A stretch of 37,276 bases of DNA from assembly GCF_962719845.1 (NCBI RefSeq), contig NZ_CAUIYF010000015.1, positions 1 to 37,276 on the forward strand, in the 5' to 3' direction. This stretch comes from Neisseria uirgultaei. GTDB lineage: Bacteria; Pseudomonadota; Gammaproteobacteria; Burkholderiales; Neisseriaceae. Below the pieces are notes generated by a model that had not been told where the DNA came from, made no database searches, and saw only the letters and a list, made by a program, of their open reading frames with translations. Shown here one piece after another: positions 6,033 through 14,684 of this stretch (the first letter of the stretch is position 1; every line of letters starts with the position of its first letter). A program made the translations under genes and the position numbers.

Positions 6033-8288
6033 TTATTTGTCGCGGCCGAATACGATTTTAGTGGCTTGGATGGCGACACAGATTGCACCGCCGATAAAGA
6101 TCAAGTCGGCAGCAGTACGAACCCAGCGCAGGGTGTCGAGGATTTCCATTTGCAGGAATTCTTCGCTGCGGGCATACCACAGACCGTGCGTGATGGAGGC
6201 GTATGCCTGAATCGCGCCGACAGGCAGCAGGCTGATGGCAATCATGCCGACCAAGCCGCCGTTGAGCAGCCAGAAGCCCCAAGTCATCAGTTTGTCGTCA
6301 AACTGCGCGTTCGGTTTCAAGTAGCGCGCAACCAACAATACGAAGCCCAATGCCAAGAAACCGTACACACCGAACAAGGCAGCGTGCGCATGAACAGCAG
6401 AAGTATTCAAACCTTGGATATAGAACAGGGAAATCGGCGGGTTAATCAGAAAACCGAATACACCGGCACCAATCATGTTCCAGAAGGCGACTGCAACGAA
6501 GCACATCAGCGGCCAACGCAGGCGTTTCGCCCAGTCGGACAGGTGTTGGTAAGACCAGTGCTCGTATGCTTCACGGCCCAGCAACACCAGCGGTACTACC
6601 TCCAAAGCGGAGAAACAGGCACCGATTGCCATAGAGGCGGAGGTAGAGCCGGAGAAGTACAGGTGGTGCAGCGTACCGGGAACGCCGCCCAACATAAAGA
6701 TGGCGGCAGCGGCCAAAGTGGAGGCAGTGGCGGTACTGCGGCGGACAAAGCCCATATTGTAGAAGACAAAGGCAAAGGCGGCAGTGGCAAATACTTCAAA
6801 GAAGCCTTCCACCCACAGGTGAACCACCCACCAACGCCAGTATTCCATTACGGCAATCGGGGATTTTTCGCCATAGAACAGACCCGGTGCGTAGAACACG
6901 CCCACGCCGACCATAGAAGCGACAAAGATTGCCAGCAGGTTTTTGTCCACGCCTTTTTCTTTGAAGGCGGAAACCGTGCAGCGCAACATCAGGAACAGCC
7001 ACAACAGCAGACCGACCATCAAAAGGAGTTGCCAGAAACGTCCCAAATCGAGGTATTCGTAACCTTGGTGTCCGAACCAGAAGTTAAATTCGGGGGGAAG
7101 GATGTGCGTCAACGCAAAGAAGTTGCCCGCGTAAGAACCGCCGACCACGATGAAGAGGGCGATATACAGGAAGTTCACGCCTGCACGTTGGAACTTGGGA
7201 TCTTTGCCGCCGTTGACAATCGGAGCAAGGAACAAACCTGCCGTCAAAAAGCCGGTTGCAATCCAGAAGATGGCGGATTGGATGTGCCAAGTACGGGTCA
7301 GGGCGTAGGGGAACCAGTCGGACATTTCAAAGCCCAACGCCTCATCGATGCCGTAGAAACCCTGACCTTCGACGGTGTAGTGCGCGGTCAGACCGCCCAG
7401 CAATACTTGTACCACAAACAGGGCAACCGTCAGGAAGACGTATTTGCCCAATGCTTTTTGCGAAGGGGTCAGTTGGATTTTGGAAATCGGGTCTTCAGAC
7501 GGCACTTCCACTTCTTCGTGTTTGGTCAGGAAGGAATAACCCCACATCAGCAAACCGATACCCATCAAGAGCAGTACAACACTGGTAAACGACCACATGT
7601 AGTTTTCAGTAGTCGGTACGTTGTTGATCAAAGGCTCGTGCGGCCAGTTGTTGGTGTAGGTAAAGACTTCGCCGGGACGGTTGGTCGAAGCAGACCAAGA
7701 AGTCCAAAAGAAGAAGTCGAACAGTTTTTCACGCGCTTCTTTGCTTGGCAATGTGTTGTTTTTCATTGCAAAGTGTTCGCGGGTGGTTTGCAGTGCGGGA
7801 TCGTCGCCATAAACACCGTGGTAGTAAGGCAGGATGCTTTCGATGGCTTTCACGCGCGTATCGCTGATGACTACAGAACCGTCTTCCTTCACGCGGCTTT
7901 GGTTGCGGTATTCGTCAGCCAGGCGGGTTTTCAGAACAGCTTGTTCTTCAGGGGAAACTTCATCGAATTTTTTGCCGTAAGTCTGTTGCGCGGTCAAATC
8001 CAACCAAGCGGACAATTCACGATGCAGCCAGTCGGCCGTCCAGTCCGGAGCCTGATATGCGCCGTGACCCAGAATCGAACCGACTTCCATACCGCCGGTA
8101 CTCTGCCACGCAGACTGACCTGCCAAAATATCGTCTTTCGTCATCAGCACTTTGCCTGATGCGGAAACGACCTGTTCGGGGTAAGGCGGGGCTTTCTTAT
8201 AAACCTCGCTGCCCATATAGCCAAGAATGGTAAAGCATACTGCCAGAACGGCAAACAGCAAGTACCACAGCTTCTTGTACTGTCCCAT
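6033..8288 (-). CDS. norB: Quinol-dependent nitric oxide reductase (qNOR)
   Basis: NorB reduces 2 NO to N2O with electrons from ubiquinol in the inner membrane, removing NO made by AniA or by the host. The 751-aa length is the single-subunit quinol form, with an N-terminal periplasmic extension (about 30-220) between the first membrane helix and the 12-helix heme-copper-type core. Metal ligands are in TRTWHIQS (near 330), VVHLWVEGFFE (near 490, with the conserved Glu), GTLHHLYFSG (near 538) and HAHAALFG (near 632). AAAAGGAGC precedes the ATG. It diverges from aniA across a shared control region. The gene appears intact. An uptake sequence (TTCAGACGGC, 7494-7503) lies inside it. Confidence 0.97.
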   Translation of the reverse strand: MGQYKKLWYLLFAVLAVCFTILGYMGSEVYKKAPPYPEQVVSASGKVLMTKDDILAGQSAWQSTGGMEVGSILGHGAYQAPDWTADWLHRELSAWLDLTAQQTYGKKFDEVSPEEQAVLKTRLADEYRNQSRVKEDGSVVISDTRVKAIESILPYYHGVYGDDPALQTTREHFAMKNNTLPSKEAREKLFDFFFWTSWSASTNRPGEVFTYTNNWPHEPLINNVPTTENYMWSFTSVVLLLMGIGLLMWGYSFLTKHEEVEVPSEDPISKIQLTPSQKALGKYVFLTVALFVVQVLLGGLTAHYTVEGQGFYGIDEALGFEMSDWFPYALTRTWHIQSAIFWIATGFLTAGLFLAPIVNGGKDPKFQRAGVNFLYIALFIVVGGSYAGNFFALTHILPPEFNFWFGHQGYEYLDLGRFWQLLLMVGLLLWLFLMLRCTVSAFKEKGVDKNLLAIFVASMVGVGVFYAPGLFYGEKSPIAVMEYWRWWVVHLWVEGFFEVFATAAFAFVFYNMGFVRRSTATASTLAAAAIFMLGGVPGTLHHLYFSGSTSASMAIGACFSALEVVPLVLLGREAYEHWSYQHLSDWAKRLRWPLMCFVAVAFWNMIGAGVFGFLINPPISLFYIQGLNTSAVHAHAALFGVYGFLALGFVLLVARYLKPNAQFDDKLMTWGFWLLNGGLVGMIAISLLPVGAIQAYASITHGLWYARSEEFLQMEILDTLRWVRTAADLIFIGGAICVAIQATKIVFGRDK

Positions 8289-8324
8289 TTTGAGAGCTCC
8301 TTTTAATAAAGCAGTTGTTTAAAA

Positions 8325-8339
8325 TTCACAGAATATGAA
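8325..8339. promoter_or_regulatory. NsrR-like operator at norB
   Basis: TTCAC-AGAAT-ATGAA has the same arm spacing as TTCAT-ATTTT-ATGAA in the aniA promoter. It lies just after the predicted norB transcription start (near 8341), as expected for a repressor. NsrR is the known NO-responsive repressor of both genes in Neisseria; assigning this motif to it is inference. Confidence 0.6.
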
Positions 8340-8347
8340 TGTTAAAG

Positions 8348-8353
8348 ATTGTA
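8348..8353 (-). promoter_or_regulatory. norB extended -10 promoter
   Basis: On the minus strand TGC-TACAAT forms an extended -10 box. No good -35 hexamer is seen at 17 bases, which an extended -10 can tolerate. It places the start about 53 bases before the norB ATG. Confidence 0.6.
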
Positions 8354-8418
8354 GCACGGTTTACCGCGCAAATAAACATTTGTTCAAACAAACGCACATA
8401 TAAAACAAATACATATAT

Positions 8419-8437
8419 GATAATAACTATCATTATT
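8419..8437. promoter_or_regulatory. Fur box between norB and aniA
   Basis: GATAATAACTATCATTATT matches 16 of 19 positions of the classical Fur box GATAATGATTATCATTATC. Fur has been reported to bind this intergenic region in meningococcus and to activate both genes, so the site is expected. It lies about 70 bp upstream of the norB -10 and about 170 bp upstream of the aniA -10. Confidence 0.8.
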
Positions 8438-8546
8438 CTTTGCTCGGTAATCGCCCTGCCTTTGCCTGCTCTGCCGAAGCCCTGGCAAATCAGCCTATTC
8501 ATTGTAATTTTTAGTAGTTATAAAGTATTAGAAGTATCATTTTAAG

Positions 8547-8561
8547 TTCATATTTTATGAA
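8547..8561. promoter_or_regulatory. NsrR-like operator at aniA
   Basis: TTCAT-ATTTT-ATGAA is an inverted repeat ending five bases before the FNR box. It shares its arms with the site at 8325-8339. Confidence 0.5.
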
Positions 8562-8565
8562 TTAT

Positions 8566-8607
8566 TTGACTTAAATCAAAATGCCCGTAATGGGGCAACC
8601 GCATAAT
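8566..8607 (+). promoter_or_regulatory. aniA promoter: FNR box and -10
   Basis: The FNR box TTGAC-TTAA-ATCAA (8566-8579) lies upstream of the -10 box CATAAT (8602-8607). With a start near 8614 the box is centred at about -41.5, the class II FNR position. This agrees with the known oxygen control of aniA. Between here and norB I see no gene; the 68-codon frame at 8339 is just the AT-rich control region. Confidence 0.85.
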
Positions 8608-8669
8608 CACACCAAGTTCTTAACCAATCCTTTCAGGACAATTTACTTTTCTTACAAAAGGAAAACATC

Positions 8670-9848
8670 ATGAAACGCCAAGCCTTAGCTGCAATTATCG
8701 CTTCTATGTTTGCTTTAGCCGCCTGCGGTGGCGAACAAGCTGCTCAAGCTCCTGCCGAAACCCCTGCCGCTTCCGCAGAAGCCGCAAGTTCCGCCGCACA
8801 AGCTGCCGCCGAAACTCCGGCAGGCGAACTGCCCGTTATCGATGCGGTTACCACACACGCTCCCGAAGTACCTCCTGCAATCGACCGCGACTACCCTGCC
8901 AAAGTACGCGTGAAAATGGAAACCGTCGAAAAAACCATGAAAATGGACGACGGTGTGGAATACCGCTACTGGACATTTGACGGCGACGTTCCGGGCCGCA
9001 TGATTCGCGTACGCGAAGGTGATACCGTAGAAGTAGAATTCTCTAACAATCCTTCTTCTACCGTTCCTCATAACGTTGACTTCCACGCAGCTACCGGCCA
9101 AGGCGGCGGCGCGGCCGCAACCTTTACCGCTCCGGGCCGTACTTCCACATTCAGCTTCAAAGCCCTGCAACCTGGCCTGTACATCTACCACTGCGCCGTC
9201 GCGCCGGTCGGTATGCACATCGCCAACGGTATGTACGGTCTGATTTTGGTCGAGCCTAAAGAAGGTCTGCCGAAAGTGGATAAAGAGTTCTACATCGTCC
9301 AAGGCGACTTCTACACCAAAGGCAAAAAAGGCGCGCAAGGCCTGCAACCGTTCGATATGGACAAAGCCATCGCCGAACAACCTGAATACGTTGTATTTAA
9401 CGGTCACGTAGGTGCTATCGCCGGCGACAACGCCCTGAAAGCCAAAGCAGGCGAAACTGTACGTATGTACGTTGGTAACGGTGGTCCTAACTTGGTATCT
9501 TCCTTCCACGTCATCGGTGAAATCTTCGACAAAGTTTATGTTGAAGGCGGCAAACTGATTAACGAAAACGTACAAAGCACCATCGTTCCTGCTGGCGGCT
9601 CTGCCATCGTCGAATTCAAAGTCGACATCCCGGGCAGCTACACTTTGGTTGACCACTCTATCTTCCGCGCATTCAACAAAGGCGCACTGGGTCAATTGAA
9701 AGTAGAGGGTGCGGAAAACCCTGAAATTATGACTCAAAAATTGAGTGATACCGCTTACGCCGGCAGCGGCGCGGCTTCAGCCTCTGCTGCTTCCGCACCG
9801 GCTGCTTCTGCCCCGGCAGCCTCTGCATCCGAAAAAAGCGTTTATTAA
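8670..9848 (+). CDS. aniA: Copper nitrite reductase, outer-membrane lipoprotein (AniA/Pan1)
   Basis: AniA reduces nitrite to NO, letting the cell respire under low oxygen. The lipoprotein signal ends LAAC at Cys19. A linker rich in Ala, Glu and Pro (about 20-55) is followed by two cupredoxin domains. Copper ligands are in VPHNVDFHAATG (near 133-142), the type 1 site YHCAVAPVGMHIANGM (near 173-188), and FHVIGEIFD (near 280) in the second domain. The C-terminal 25 residues are Ala/Ser/Pro repeats, the region reported to be O-glycosylated in gonococcus. AAAGGAAAAC precedes the ATG. The frame is full length, unlike strains with frameshifted aniA. Confidence 0.97.
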   Translation: MKRQALAAIIASMFALAACGGEQAAQAPAETPAASAEAASSAAQAAAETPAGELPVIDAVTTHAPEVPPAIDRDYPAKVRVKMETVEKTMKMDDGVEYRYWTFDGDVPGRMIRVREGDTVEVEFSNNPSSTVPHNVDFHAATGQGGGAAATFTAPGRTSTFSFKALQPGLYIYHCAVAPVGMHIANGMYGLILVEPKEGLPKVDKEFYIVQGDFYTKGKKGAQGLQPFDMDKAIAEQPEYVVFNGHVGAIAGDNALKAKAGETVRMYVGNGGPNLVSSFHVIGEIFDKVYVEGGKLINENVQSTIVPAGGSAIVEFKVDIPGSYTLVDHSIFRAFNKGALGQLKVEGAENPEIMTQKLSDTAYAGSGAASASAASAPAASAPAASASEKSVY

Positions 9849-9873
9849 ACCGGATACCCGTCATTAGCGGGAC

Positions 9874-9917
9874 AAACCACTGCCGCCGTACTTCATTACG
9901 CACGGCAGTGGTTTTTT
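9874..9917 (+). terminator. Terminator of aniA
   Basis: AAACCACTGCCG (9874-9885) pairs with CGGCAGTGGTTT (9903-9914) and is followed by further T's. Confidence 0.9.
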
Positions 9918-9950
9918 AACAACCAATCTTTCCTTTCGGAAGATTGATTC

Positions 9951-9993
9951 TTCAGACGGCATTCGCAGCTTTTCGTTTAAAATGCCGTCTGAA
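9951..9993. other. Inverted pair of DNA uptake sequences
   Basis: TTCAGACGGC (9951-9960) and GCCGTCTGAA (9984-9993) face outward around a 23-base spacer. They can form a hairpin but have no clear T-run, and sit just before the next gene. Confidence 0.7.
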
Positions 9994-10027
9994 AAATCAA
10001 TTTTAACCGCCTGTCAGGAGGCATAAT

Positions 10028-10783
10028 ATGAAGTTTGCCCGGTTACTCTTTCTCTGTGCGGCACTCGCCGGCACTCAAGCGGCGTCTGCCGAAATGGTTC
10101 AAATCGAAGGCGGCAGCTACCGCCCGCTTTATCTGAAAAAAGATACCGGCCTGATTAAAGTCAAACCGTTCAAACTGGATAAATATCCCGTTACCAATGC
10201 CGAGTTTGCCGAATTCGTCAACAGCCACCCCCAATGGCAAAAAGGCAGGGTCAGTTCCAAACAGGCAGAACCCGCTTATCTGAAGCATTGGATGAAAAAC
10301 GGCAGCCACAGCTACGCACCCAGGGCAGGCGAATTAAAACAGCCGGTAACCAATGTTTCTTGGTTTGCCGCCAACGCCTATTGCGCCGCACAAGGCAAAC
10401 GTCTGCCGACCATCGACGAATGGGAATTTGCCGGACTTGCCTCCGCCACGCAGAAAAACGGCTCAAACGAACCCGGCTACAACCGCACTATTCTCGATTG
10501 GTATGCCGACGGCGGACGGAAAGGCCTGCACGATGTCGGCAAAGGCCGCCCGAACTACTGGGGCGTTTACGATATGCACGGTCTGATTTGGGAATGGACG
10601 GAAGATTTCAACAGCAGCCTGCTTTCTTCCGGCAATGCCAACGCGCAAATGTTTTGCAGCGGCGCGTCTATCGGGTCGAGCGACTCGTCCAACTATGCCG
10701 CCTTCCTCCGCTACGGCATCCGCACCAGCCTGCAATCCAAATATGTCTTGCACAACTTGGGCTTCCGTTGCGCAAGCCGATAA
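10028..10783 (+). CDS. NirV-like protein of the formylglycine-generating enzyme (SUMF1) fold, periplasmic
   Basis: The 251-aa product starts with a signal peptide (MKFARLLFLCAALAGTQAASA, cleaved after about residue 21 or at ASA). The rest is an FGE-sulfatase domain: MVQIEGGSY, KYPVTNAEFAEFV, PVTNVSWFAANAYC, GKRLPTIDEWEFA, VYDMHGLIWEWTED and a terminal LGFRCA. Genes of this family (nirV) accompany copper nitrite reductase genes in other bacteria, and this one follows aniA. The paired active-site cysteines of true formylglycine-generating enzymes are not seen in the C-terminal part: only MFCSGA and the final FRC are present. A chaperone-like or copper-related role in nitrite reductase maturation is inference. 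Confidence 0.85.
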   Translation: MKFARLLFLCAALAGTQAASAEMVQIEGGSYRPLYLKKDTGLIKVKPFKLDKYPVTNAEFAEFVNSHPQWQKGRVSSKQAEPAYLKHWMKNGSHSYAPRAGELKQPVTNVSWFAANAYCAAQGKRLPTIDEWEFAGLASATQKNGSNEPGYNRTILDWYADGGRKGLHDVGKGRPNYWGVYDMHGLIWEWTEDFNSSLLSSGNANAQMFCSGASIGSSDSSNYAAFLRYGIRTSLQSKYVLHNLGFRCASR

Positions 10784-10808
10784 CCCCTTCAATTACCAAA
10801 GCAGCTTT

Positions 10809-10837
10809 GGCGGTACTGAAAAGTACCGCCGTTTTTT
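10809..10837 (+). terminator. Terminator of the nirV-like gene
   Basis: GGCGGTACT pairs with AGTACCGCC around a GAAA loop, followed by GTTTTTT. The stretch 10838-11079 is AT-rich; I see no gene in it. Confidence 0.9.
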
Positions 10838-11079
10838 GCCCGAAAATTCTAGTTTTGTTTCATCATCTTGCAATTTCAAGCAATATTTTGTAGGAAAAAA
10901 CAAAATTATCTTGCGGTGAATCAAACCACCTTTGCGGCAAACCCGTCAAAATACCGACAACGTTTTATTTTTCCAACGAAATTTATAAAACCCATTCGGA
11001 GTATTACTACATTCCCGATCAGCGACGGCCTTCAAAGCCGTCAAACTTTCCGACTATTTATCCAAACCAAGGAAATCCA

Positions 11080-11961
11080 ATGAAAATTACCGGCTTCGGC
11101 GAGATACTGTGGGATGCTTTCCCTGATGGAAAAATTTTGGGCGGCGCACCTTTAAACGTGCTGTACAGATTACAATCGCTCGGTATGGATACCGCCATTA
11201 TCAGCAGTAGGGGAAATGATGGCGACGGAGAAGAACTTGTCCGACAAATACAACAAAAGAACATCGTTTCCGACTTTGTCCAGATTCATCCGGATTATCC
11301 TACCGGCCGGGTTAAAGTGTCGCTGAATGCCCAAGGCAGCGCATCCTACGAAATTGTCCATCCCTGTGCATGGGACGGCATCCGGACAGAAGAAGCAGCA
11401 CTGCACCGCGTTGCCCAATCCGATGCCTTTATTTTCGGCAGCCTGGCCATGCGCGACGAAACCTCCCGAAAAACTTTAAACAGCCTGCTGCAACAGGCAA
11501 AATTCAAAATCTTCGATGTCAACCTGCGCAAACCGCATTACGACGCTTCCCTGATTTTAGAAACCATGAAACAGGCTGATGTCGTCAAACTCAACGATGA
11601 CGAACTCTACGAACTGTCAAAGATTTACGGATCGCCCTATCACAGTTTGGAGCAAAACATCGTTTATCTGGCAAAACTGACCGATACAGACACTCTTTGC
11701 GTAACCTTGGGCAGCCACGGCGCAGTCCTGTACAAAAACGGGGAATTTTTCCGACACGGCGGATTTAAAATCGAAGTTGCCGATACCGTCGGCTCGGGAG
11801 ACAGTTTCCTTGGCGGTCTGATTTATCAGCTGCTCAACCGCGCGGAACCCCAATATGCCCTCGCCTTTTCCTGCGCGCTTGGTGCGCTGGTCGCCTCCGA
11901 ACATGGCGCGACACCCGACATTTCCCCCGAACGCATCGGTCGTTTCATGAATCCGGTTTAA
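11080..11961 (+). CDS. PfkB-family sugar kinase (fructokinase-like)
   Basis: This 293-aa ribokinase-fold enzyme would phosphorylate a sugar, most likely fructose judging by overall similarity to bacterial fructokinases. Visible motifs are the N-terminal GEILWDAFP, the glycine-rich GGAPLNV substrate loop (residues 21-27), DVNLRKPHY (near 147), LNDDELYEL (near 172) and the ATP/anion-hole motif DTVGSGDSF (near 236-244) with the catalytic Asp. The usual GAGD is GSGD here. CCAAGGAAA precedes the start. The gene stands alone and is closed by an uptake-sequence hairpin at 11975-12006. The substrate cannot be fixed from sequence. Confidence 0.88.
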   Translation: MKITGFGEILWDAFPDGKILGGAPLNVLYRLQSLGMDTAIISSRGNDGDGEELVRQIQQKNIVSDFVQIHPDYPTGRVKVSLNAQGSASYEIVHPCAWDGIRTEEAALHRVAQSDAFIFGSLAMRDETSRKTLNSLLQQAKFKIFDVNLRKPHYDASLILETMKQADVVKLNDDELYELSKIYGSPYHSLEQNIVYLAKLTDTDTLCVTLGSHGAVLYKNGEFFRHGGFKIEVADTVGSGDSFLGGLIYQLLNRAEPQYALAFSCALGALVASEHGATPDISPERIGRFMNPV

Positions 11962-11974
11962 AACGCATGGAAAA

Positions 11975-12006
11975 ATGCCGTCTGAAAGCCTTTCAGACGG
12001 CATTTT
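11975..12006. terminator. Bidirectional uptake-sequence terminator
   Basis: ATGCCGTCTGAA (11975-11986) pairs with TTCAGACGGCAT (11992-12003), with flanking A and T runs. It lies between the sugar kinase and the convergent nitroreductase. Confidence 0.88.
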
Positions 12007-12020
12007 GCTTGAGATTCCGT

Positions 12021-12578
12021 TTACCAATGGCTGACAAACGCTTCCAAATCGGTATTCTTGGGCTTATGCGCTTCCTCTGTCGGCGTGCCGATCATCATCA
12101 GCCCGATGATTTTATCCTTATCCGCACAACCGAAAGCCTCCCGCAACAAGGGGCTGTTGACCCACATCCCCGTTATCCAGACATTGTCGAAACCTTGCGC
12201 CGTTGCCGCCAGTTGCAGCGCATACGCCGCACAACCCGCCGTCAGCATCTGTTCCCATTCCGGTTTCGGCTTAGGCACATCGCGGTTGGGCGCAAACGTT
12301 ACACCAATAACCATCGGCGCCATATTGCCCACTTTTTCAGCCTTCTGCAACGCCTCCGCGCCAAAATTCAACGCGTCAACCGTCTGCGCCAAAATACTGC
12401 GGAAACGCTGCAAAGCAGTGTCCCCCTGAATCACGGTAAAACGGAACGGGCGCATATTGCCGTGATCGGGAACTTGGGTTGCCGCCTGCAACATCTCTTC
12501 CAACTCCGCCGCATCGGGGGCGGGGGGCTTCAGTTTTTTGGAAGATCGGCGGTTCGTCAATAATTTTAAAGCATCCAT
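12021..12578 (-). CDS. Nitroreductase-family flavoprotein (YdjA-like)
   Basis: This 185-aa FMN-dependent NAD(P)H oxidoreductase is of the small YdjA type. NRRSSKKL (8-15) is the FMN phosphate-binding segment, PDHGNMRPFRF (about 37-47) the flavin-contact loop, and AAYALQLAATAQGFDNVWITG (about 118-138) the central helix and loop. It probably works as a homodimer in the cytoplasm. The physiological substrate is unknown. It is transcribed toward the sugar kinase, and an uptake-sequence hairpin (12620-12646) separates it from eptA. Confidence 0.9.
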   Translation of the reverse strand: MDALKLLTNRRSSKKLKPPAPDAAELEEMLQAATQVPDHGNMRPFRFTVIQGDTALQRFRSILAQTVDALNFGAEALQKAEKVGNMAPMVIGVTFAPNRDVPKPKPEWEQMLTAGCAAYALQLAATAQGFDNVWITGMWVNSPLLREAFGCADKDKIIGLMMIGTPTEEAHKPKNTDLEAFVSHW

Positions 12579-12619
12579 ATCGTTATACTCCGGTCGTCGG
12601 TCGGGTGTTTCGGGCGCAT

Positions 12620-12646
12620 ATGCCGTCTGAAGGCTTCAGACGGCAT
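12620..12646 (-). terminator. Uptake-sequence terminator after eptA
   Basis: ATGCCGTCTGAA (12620-12631) and TTCAGACGGCAT (12635-12646) form a 12-bp stem with a 3-base loop, just past the eptA stop. No long T-run follows. Confidence 0.65.
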
Positions 12647-12654
12647 ATGCGGCA

Positions 12655-14289
12655 TCAGCGCGGACGGCGGCAGGCTGCCAATATATCCATTTCCTTCCGA
12701 TAGGTTTGGCTGTTGGAAATGTCCATCAGCCCCAATACCGTGCTGAAATAGTGGTCGTGCGAATATTCGTTTTCCGCCGCTTTTTGTTTGAGGCATTGGA
12801 AATCTATGCCCCCGTGTTGGCGGAAGGCTTTGGAAAACCACATAACCATCGGGATATGCGTCTGTCCGGAAGGCGCGATGGCGTAAGGCGCGGCGTGCAG
12901 GTACATCCCGTTTTCGCCCAGACTTTCGCCGTGGTCGGAAACATAATGCACCACGCTTTCCAAATCGTCGCGGTTTTCAAGTTTGCGGATAACCTTGTCG
13001 ATAAACTGGTCCACATACAAAACCGTATTGTCGTAAGTGTTGACCAGCGTGGCGCGGGCGCATTTGTCGATTTCGTTGGTGTCGCAGGTCGGCGTGAATT
13101 TGCGTTCGGCTTCGGTATAGCGTTCGTAATATGTCGGCCCGTGGCTGCCGATGGTATGCAGGATTAAAACCGCGTCTTTATCGTTTTTGTTGAGAGCCTC
13201 GTCGAACTTGGTCAGCAGGATATTGTCGAGGCACTCGCCGTTGCGGCAATATTCGGGCAGGTTGAGCGAAGTAACGTCGGTATTCGGCACTTTGCCGCAC
13301 ACGCCCTTGCAGCCGGAATCGTTTTCCAACCAGGTAACTTCCACACCGGCGCGCTGCACGATGTCCAGCAGGTTGTCTTGGTGTTCGGCTTTGATTTCGT
13401 CATAATCCGTGCGGTCGAAGGTTGAAAACATACACGGCAGGGAGTGCGCGGTCGATGTGCCGCAGCTTCTGACCTGCGGGAAATTGACAATTTCATCGCC
13501 GCGCGCGGCAAGCAGCGGCGTAGTTTGGCGGCTGTAACCGTTCAAACCCCAGTTGGCGGCACGCGTGGTCTCACCCACGACCAGCACCACGAAACGGCGC
13601 AGGCTGCCGACCGGCCGGTTTTGCACGACCGCCATATCCAACTGCGTATAAGGAATATTGGAACGCTTCCAATCTTTGTATTTCGACACGCCCGCGCCGA
13701 TGAAATTAGACGGCACAATCAGATGGGTTACTGATTTATTGTTGCGGAAAAACGAGGCGTAATCCTGATATTGCAACATCGCGATGCCCAACGCGCACAA
13801 AAAGGAAACGGCGGCAAGCACAAGGCGCGTCAAAAGCTCCTTATACCAAACGCGGTATTTGACCTTGACGGCGATATACGCCAGCGCGGGCAATACGCCC
13901 AAACATACAATCCACAGCACATAACCCGGCGTAATCAGGCGCGCGCTTTCGGCAGCCGTAGTTTGCAAGACATTATTCAACATCGACTTGTTGAAATAGA
14001 TATTGAAAAATATTTCTTGGTAAGACACCGCCGCACTGATAACCAATATTAACGGAATCAACACTTTATGCACAAAAGGCAGAGCAATGACGTGAAAAAC
14101 GAAATTACTTAAAAAAAACAGCACCACCGGCATCGTATAGAGGAAGATATCCGCCCCGGTGCCGTTAAAAGGATGAAGCTCGACAACTTTGGCAAAAAAG
14201 GCGTAATTCAATACCAGCGAAGAATACAGGGAAAGGAAAGCAATCAGCACGGAAGAGCCGAGCTTCGGCCTCAAGTTCGGTTTTATCAT
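12655..14289 (-). CDS. eptA: Lipid A phosphoethanolamine transferase
   Basis: EptA (called LptA in Neisseria) transfers phosphoethanolamine from phosphatidylethanolamine to lipid A phosphates on the periplasmic face of the inner membrane, giving resistance to polymyxin and host peptides. The 544-aa product has five N-terminal membrane helices (to about 185) and a periplasmic alkaline-phosphatase-like domain. The nucleophile Thr is in SCGTSTAHSLPCMFS at about residue 280, matching the known Thr280. Zinc ligands are in VVGETTRAANW (Glu near 240) and SDHGESLGENGMYLHA (near 452-467). Cysteines for the usual disulfides are present. It is monocistronic, with a candidate promoter near 14355. Confidence 0.96.
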   Translation of the reverse strand: MIKPNLRPKLGSSVLIAFLSLYSSLVLNYAFFAKVVELHPFNGTGADIFLYTMPVVLFFLSNFVFHVIALPFVHKVLIPLILVISAAVSYQEIFFNIYFNKSMLNNVLQTTAAESARLITPGYVLWIVCLGVLPALAYIAVKVKYRVWYKELLTRLVLAAVSFLCALGIAMLQYQDYASFFRNNKSVTHLIVPSNFIGAGVSKYKDWKRSNIPYTQLDMAVVQNRPVGSLRRFVVLVVGETTRAANWGLNGYSRQTTPLLAARGDEIVNFPQVRSCGTSTAHSLPCMFSTFDRTDYDEIKAEHQDNLLDIVQRAGVEVTWLENDSGCKGVCGKVPNTDVTSLNLPEYCRNGECLDNILLTKFDEALNKNDKDAVLILHTIGSHGPTYYERYTEAERKFTPTCDTNEIDKCARATLVNTYDNTVLYVDQFIDKVIRKLENRDDLESVVHYVSDHGESLGENGMYLHAAPYAIAPSGQTHIPMVMWFSKAFRQHGGIDFQCLKQKAAENEYSHDHYFSTVLGLMDISNSQTYRKEMDILAACRRPR

Positions 14290-14354
14290 TTGGAATGTGT
14301 CGGATAAGGGTTGGAAAAGGCATCCGGAATCCGGATTATTGAAAAAGATTCTTA

Positions 14355-14360
14355 ATTATA
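14355..14360 (-). promoter_or_regulatory. Candidate eptA -10 box
   Basis: On the minus strand a perfect TATAAT lies 66 bases before the eptA ATG, with no convincing -35. The remainder of 14290-14648 holds nothing I recognise. Confidence 0.35.
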
Positions 14361-14648
14361 ATGCAACGGAGCAAAGCAGAGCAAGAAAACGGCGGCTATG
14401 CAGGGGTTTCCGCCCGCCATTCAAACGTCCGGCAGACATAAAAACATCGGAAGCAAGATTCGAACCGGGCGGCAAACGCCCTTGCCGGAAAAGCGGGCAA
14501 GGCATTTCATATTGGAAAAACCCAGCCGCGCCGCCGACGGGACAGTCCGGCACAAACAGCATCACGCCCGGATTGAAAAAGACGGATAGCCGCCGGCAGC
14601 ACAATCTTACCACCTCCAAAACGCCGCCGGAGAATACCGAAACAGCCG

Positions 14649-14677
14649 ATGCCGTCTGAAGCCGCTTCAGACGGCAT
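14649..14677 (-). terminator. Uptake-sequence terminator of serC
   Basis: ATGCCGTCTGAA (14649-14660) pairs with its inverse (14666-14677), 8 bases past the serC stop on the minus strand. Confidence 0.75.
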
Positions 14678-14684
14678 CTGGACA

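Noticed and set aside
6066..8159. 697-codon frame antisense to norB
   Set aside because: It lies opposite an intact NO reductase, has no recognisable motif and no ribosome binding site, and reads as a low-complexity Gln/His/Gly-rich shadow.
8379..8392. TTTGTT-CA-AACAAA palindrome in the norB-aniA spacer as an operator
   Set aside because: It is a short AT-rich palindrome that matches no regulator I know for this region; it may be chance.
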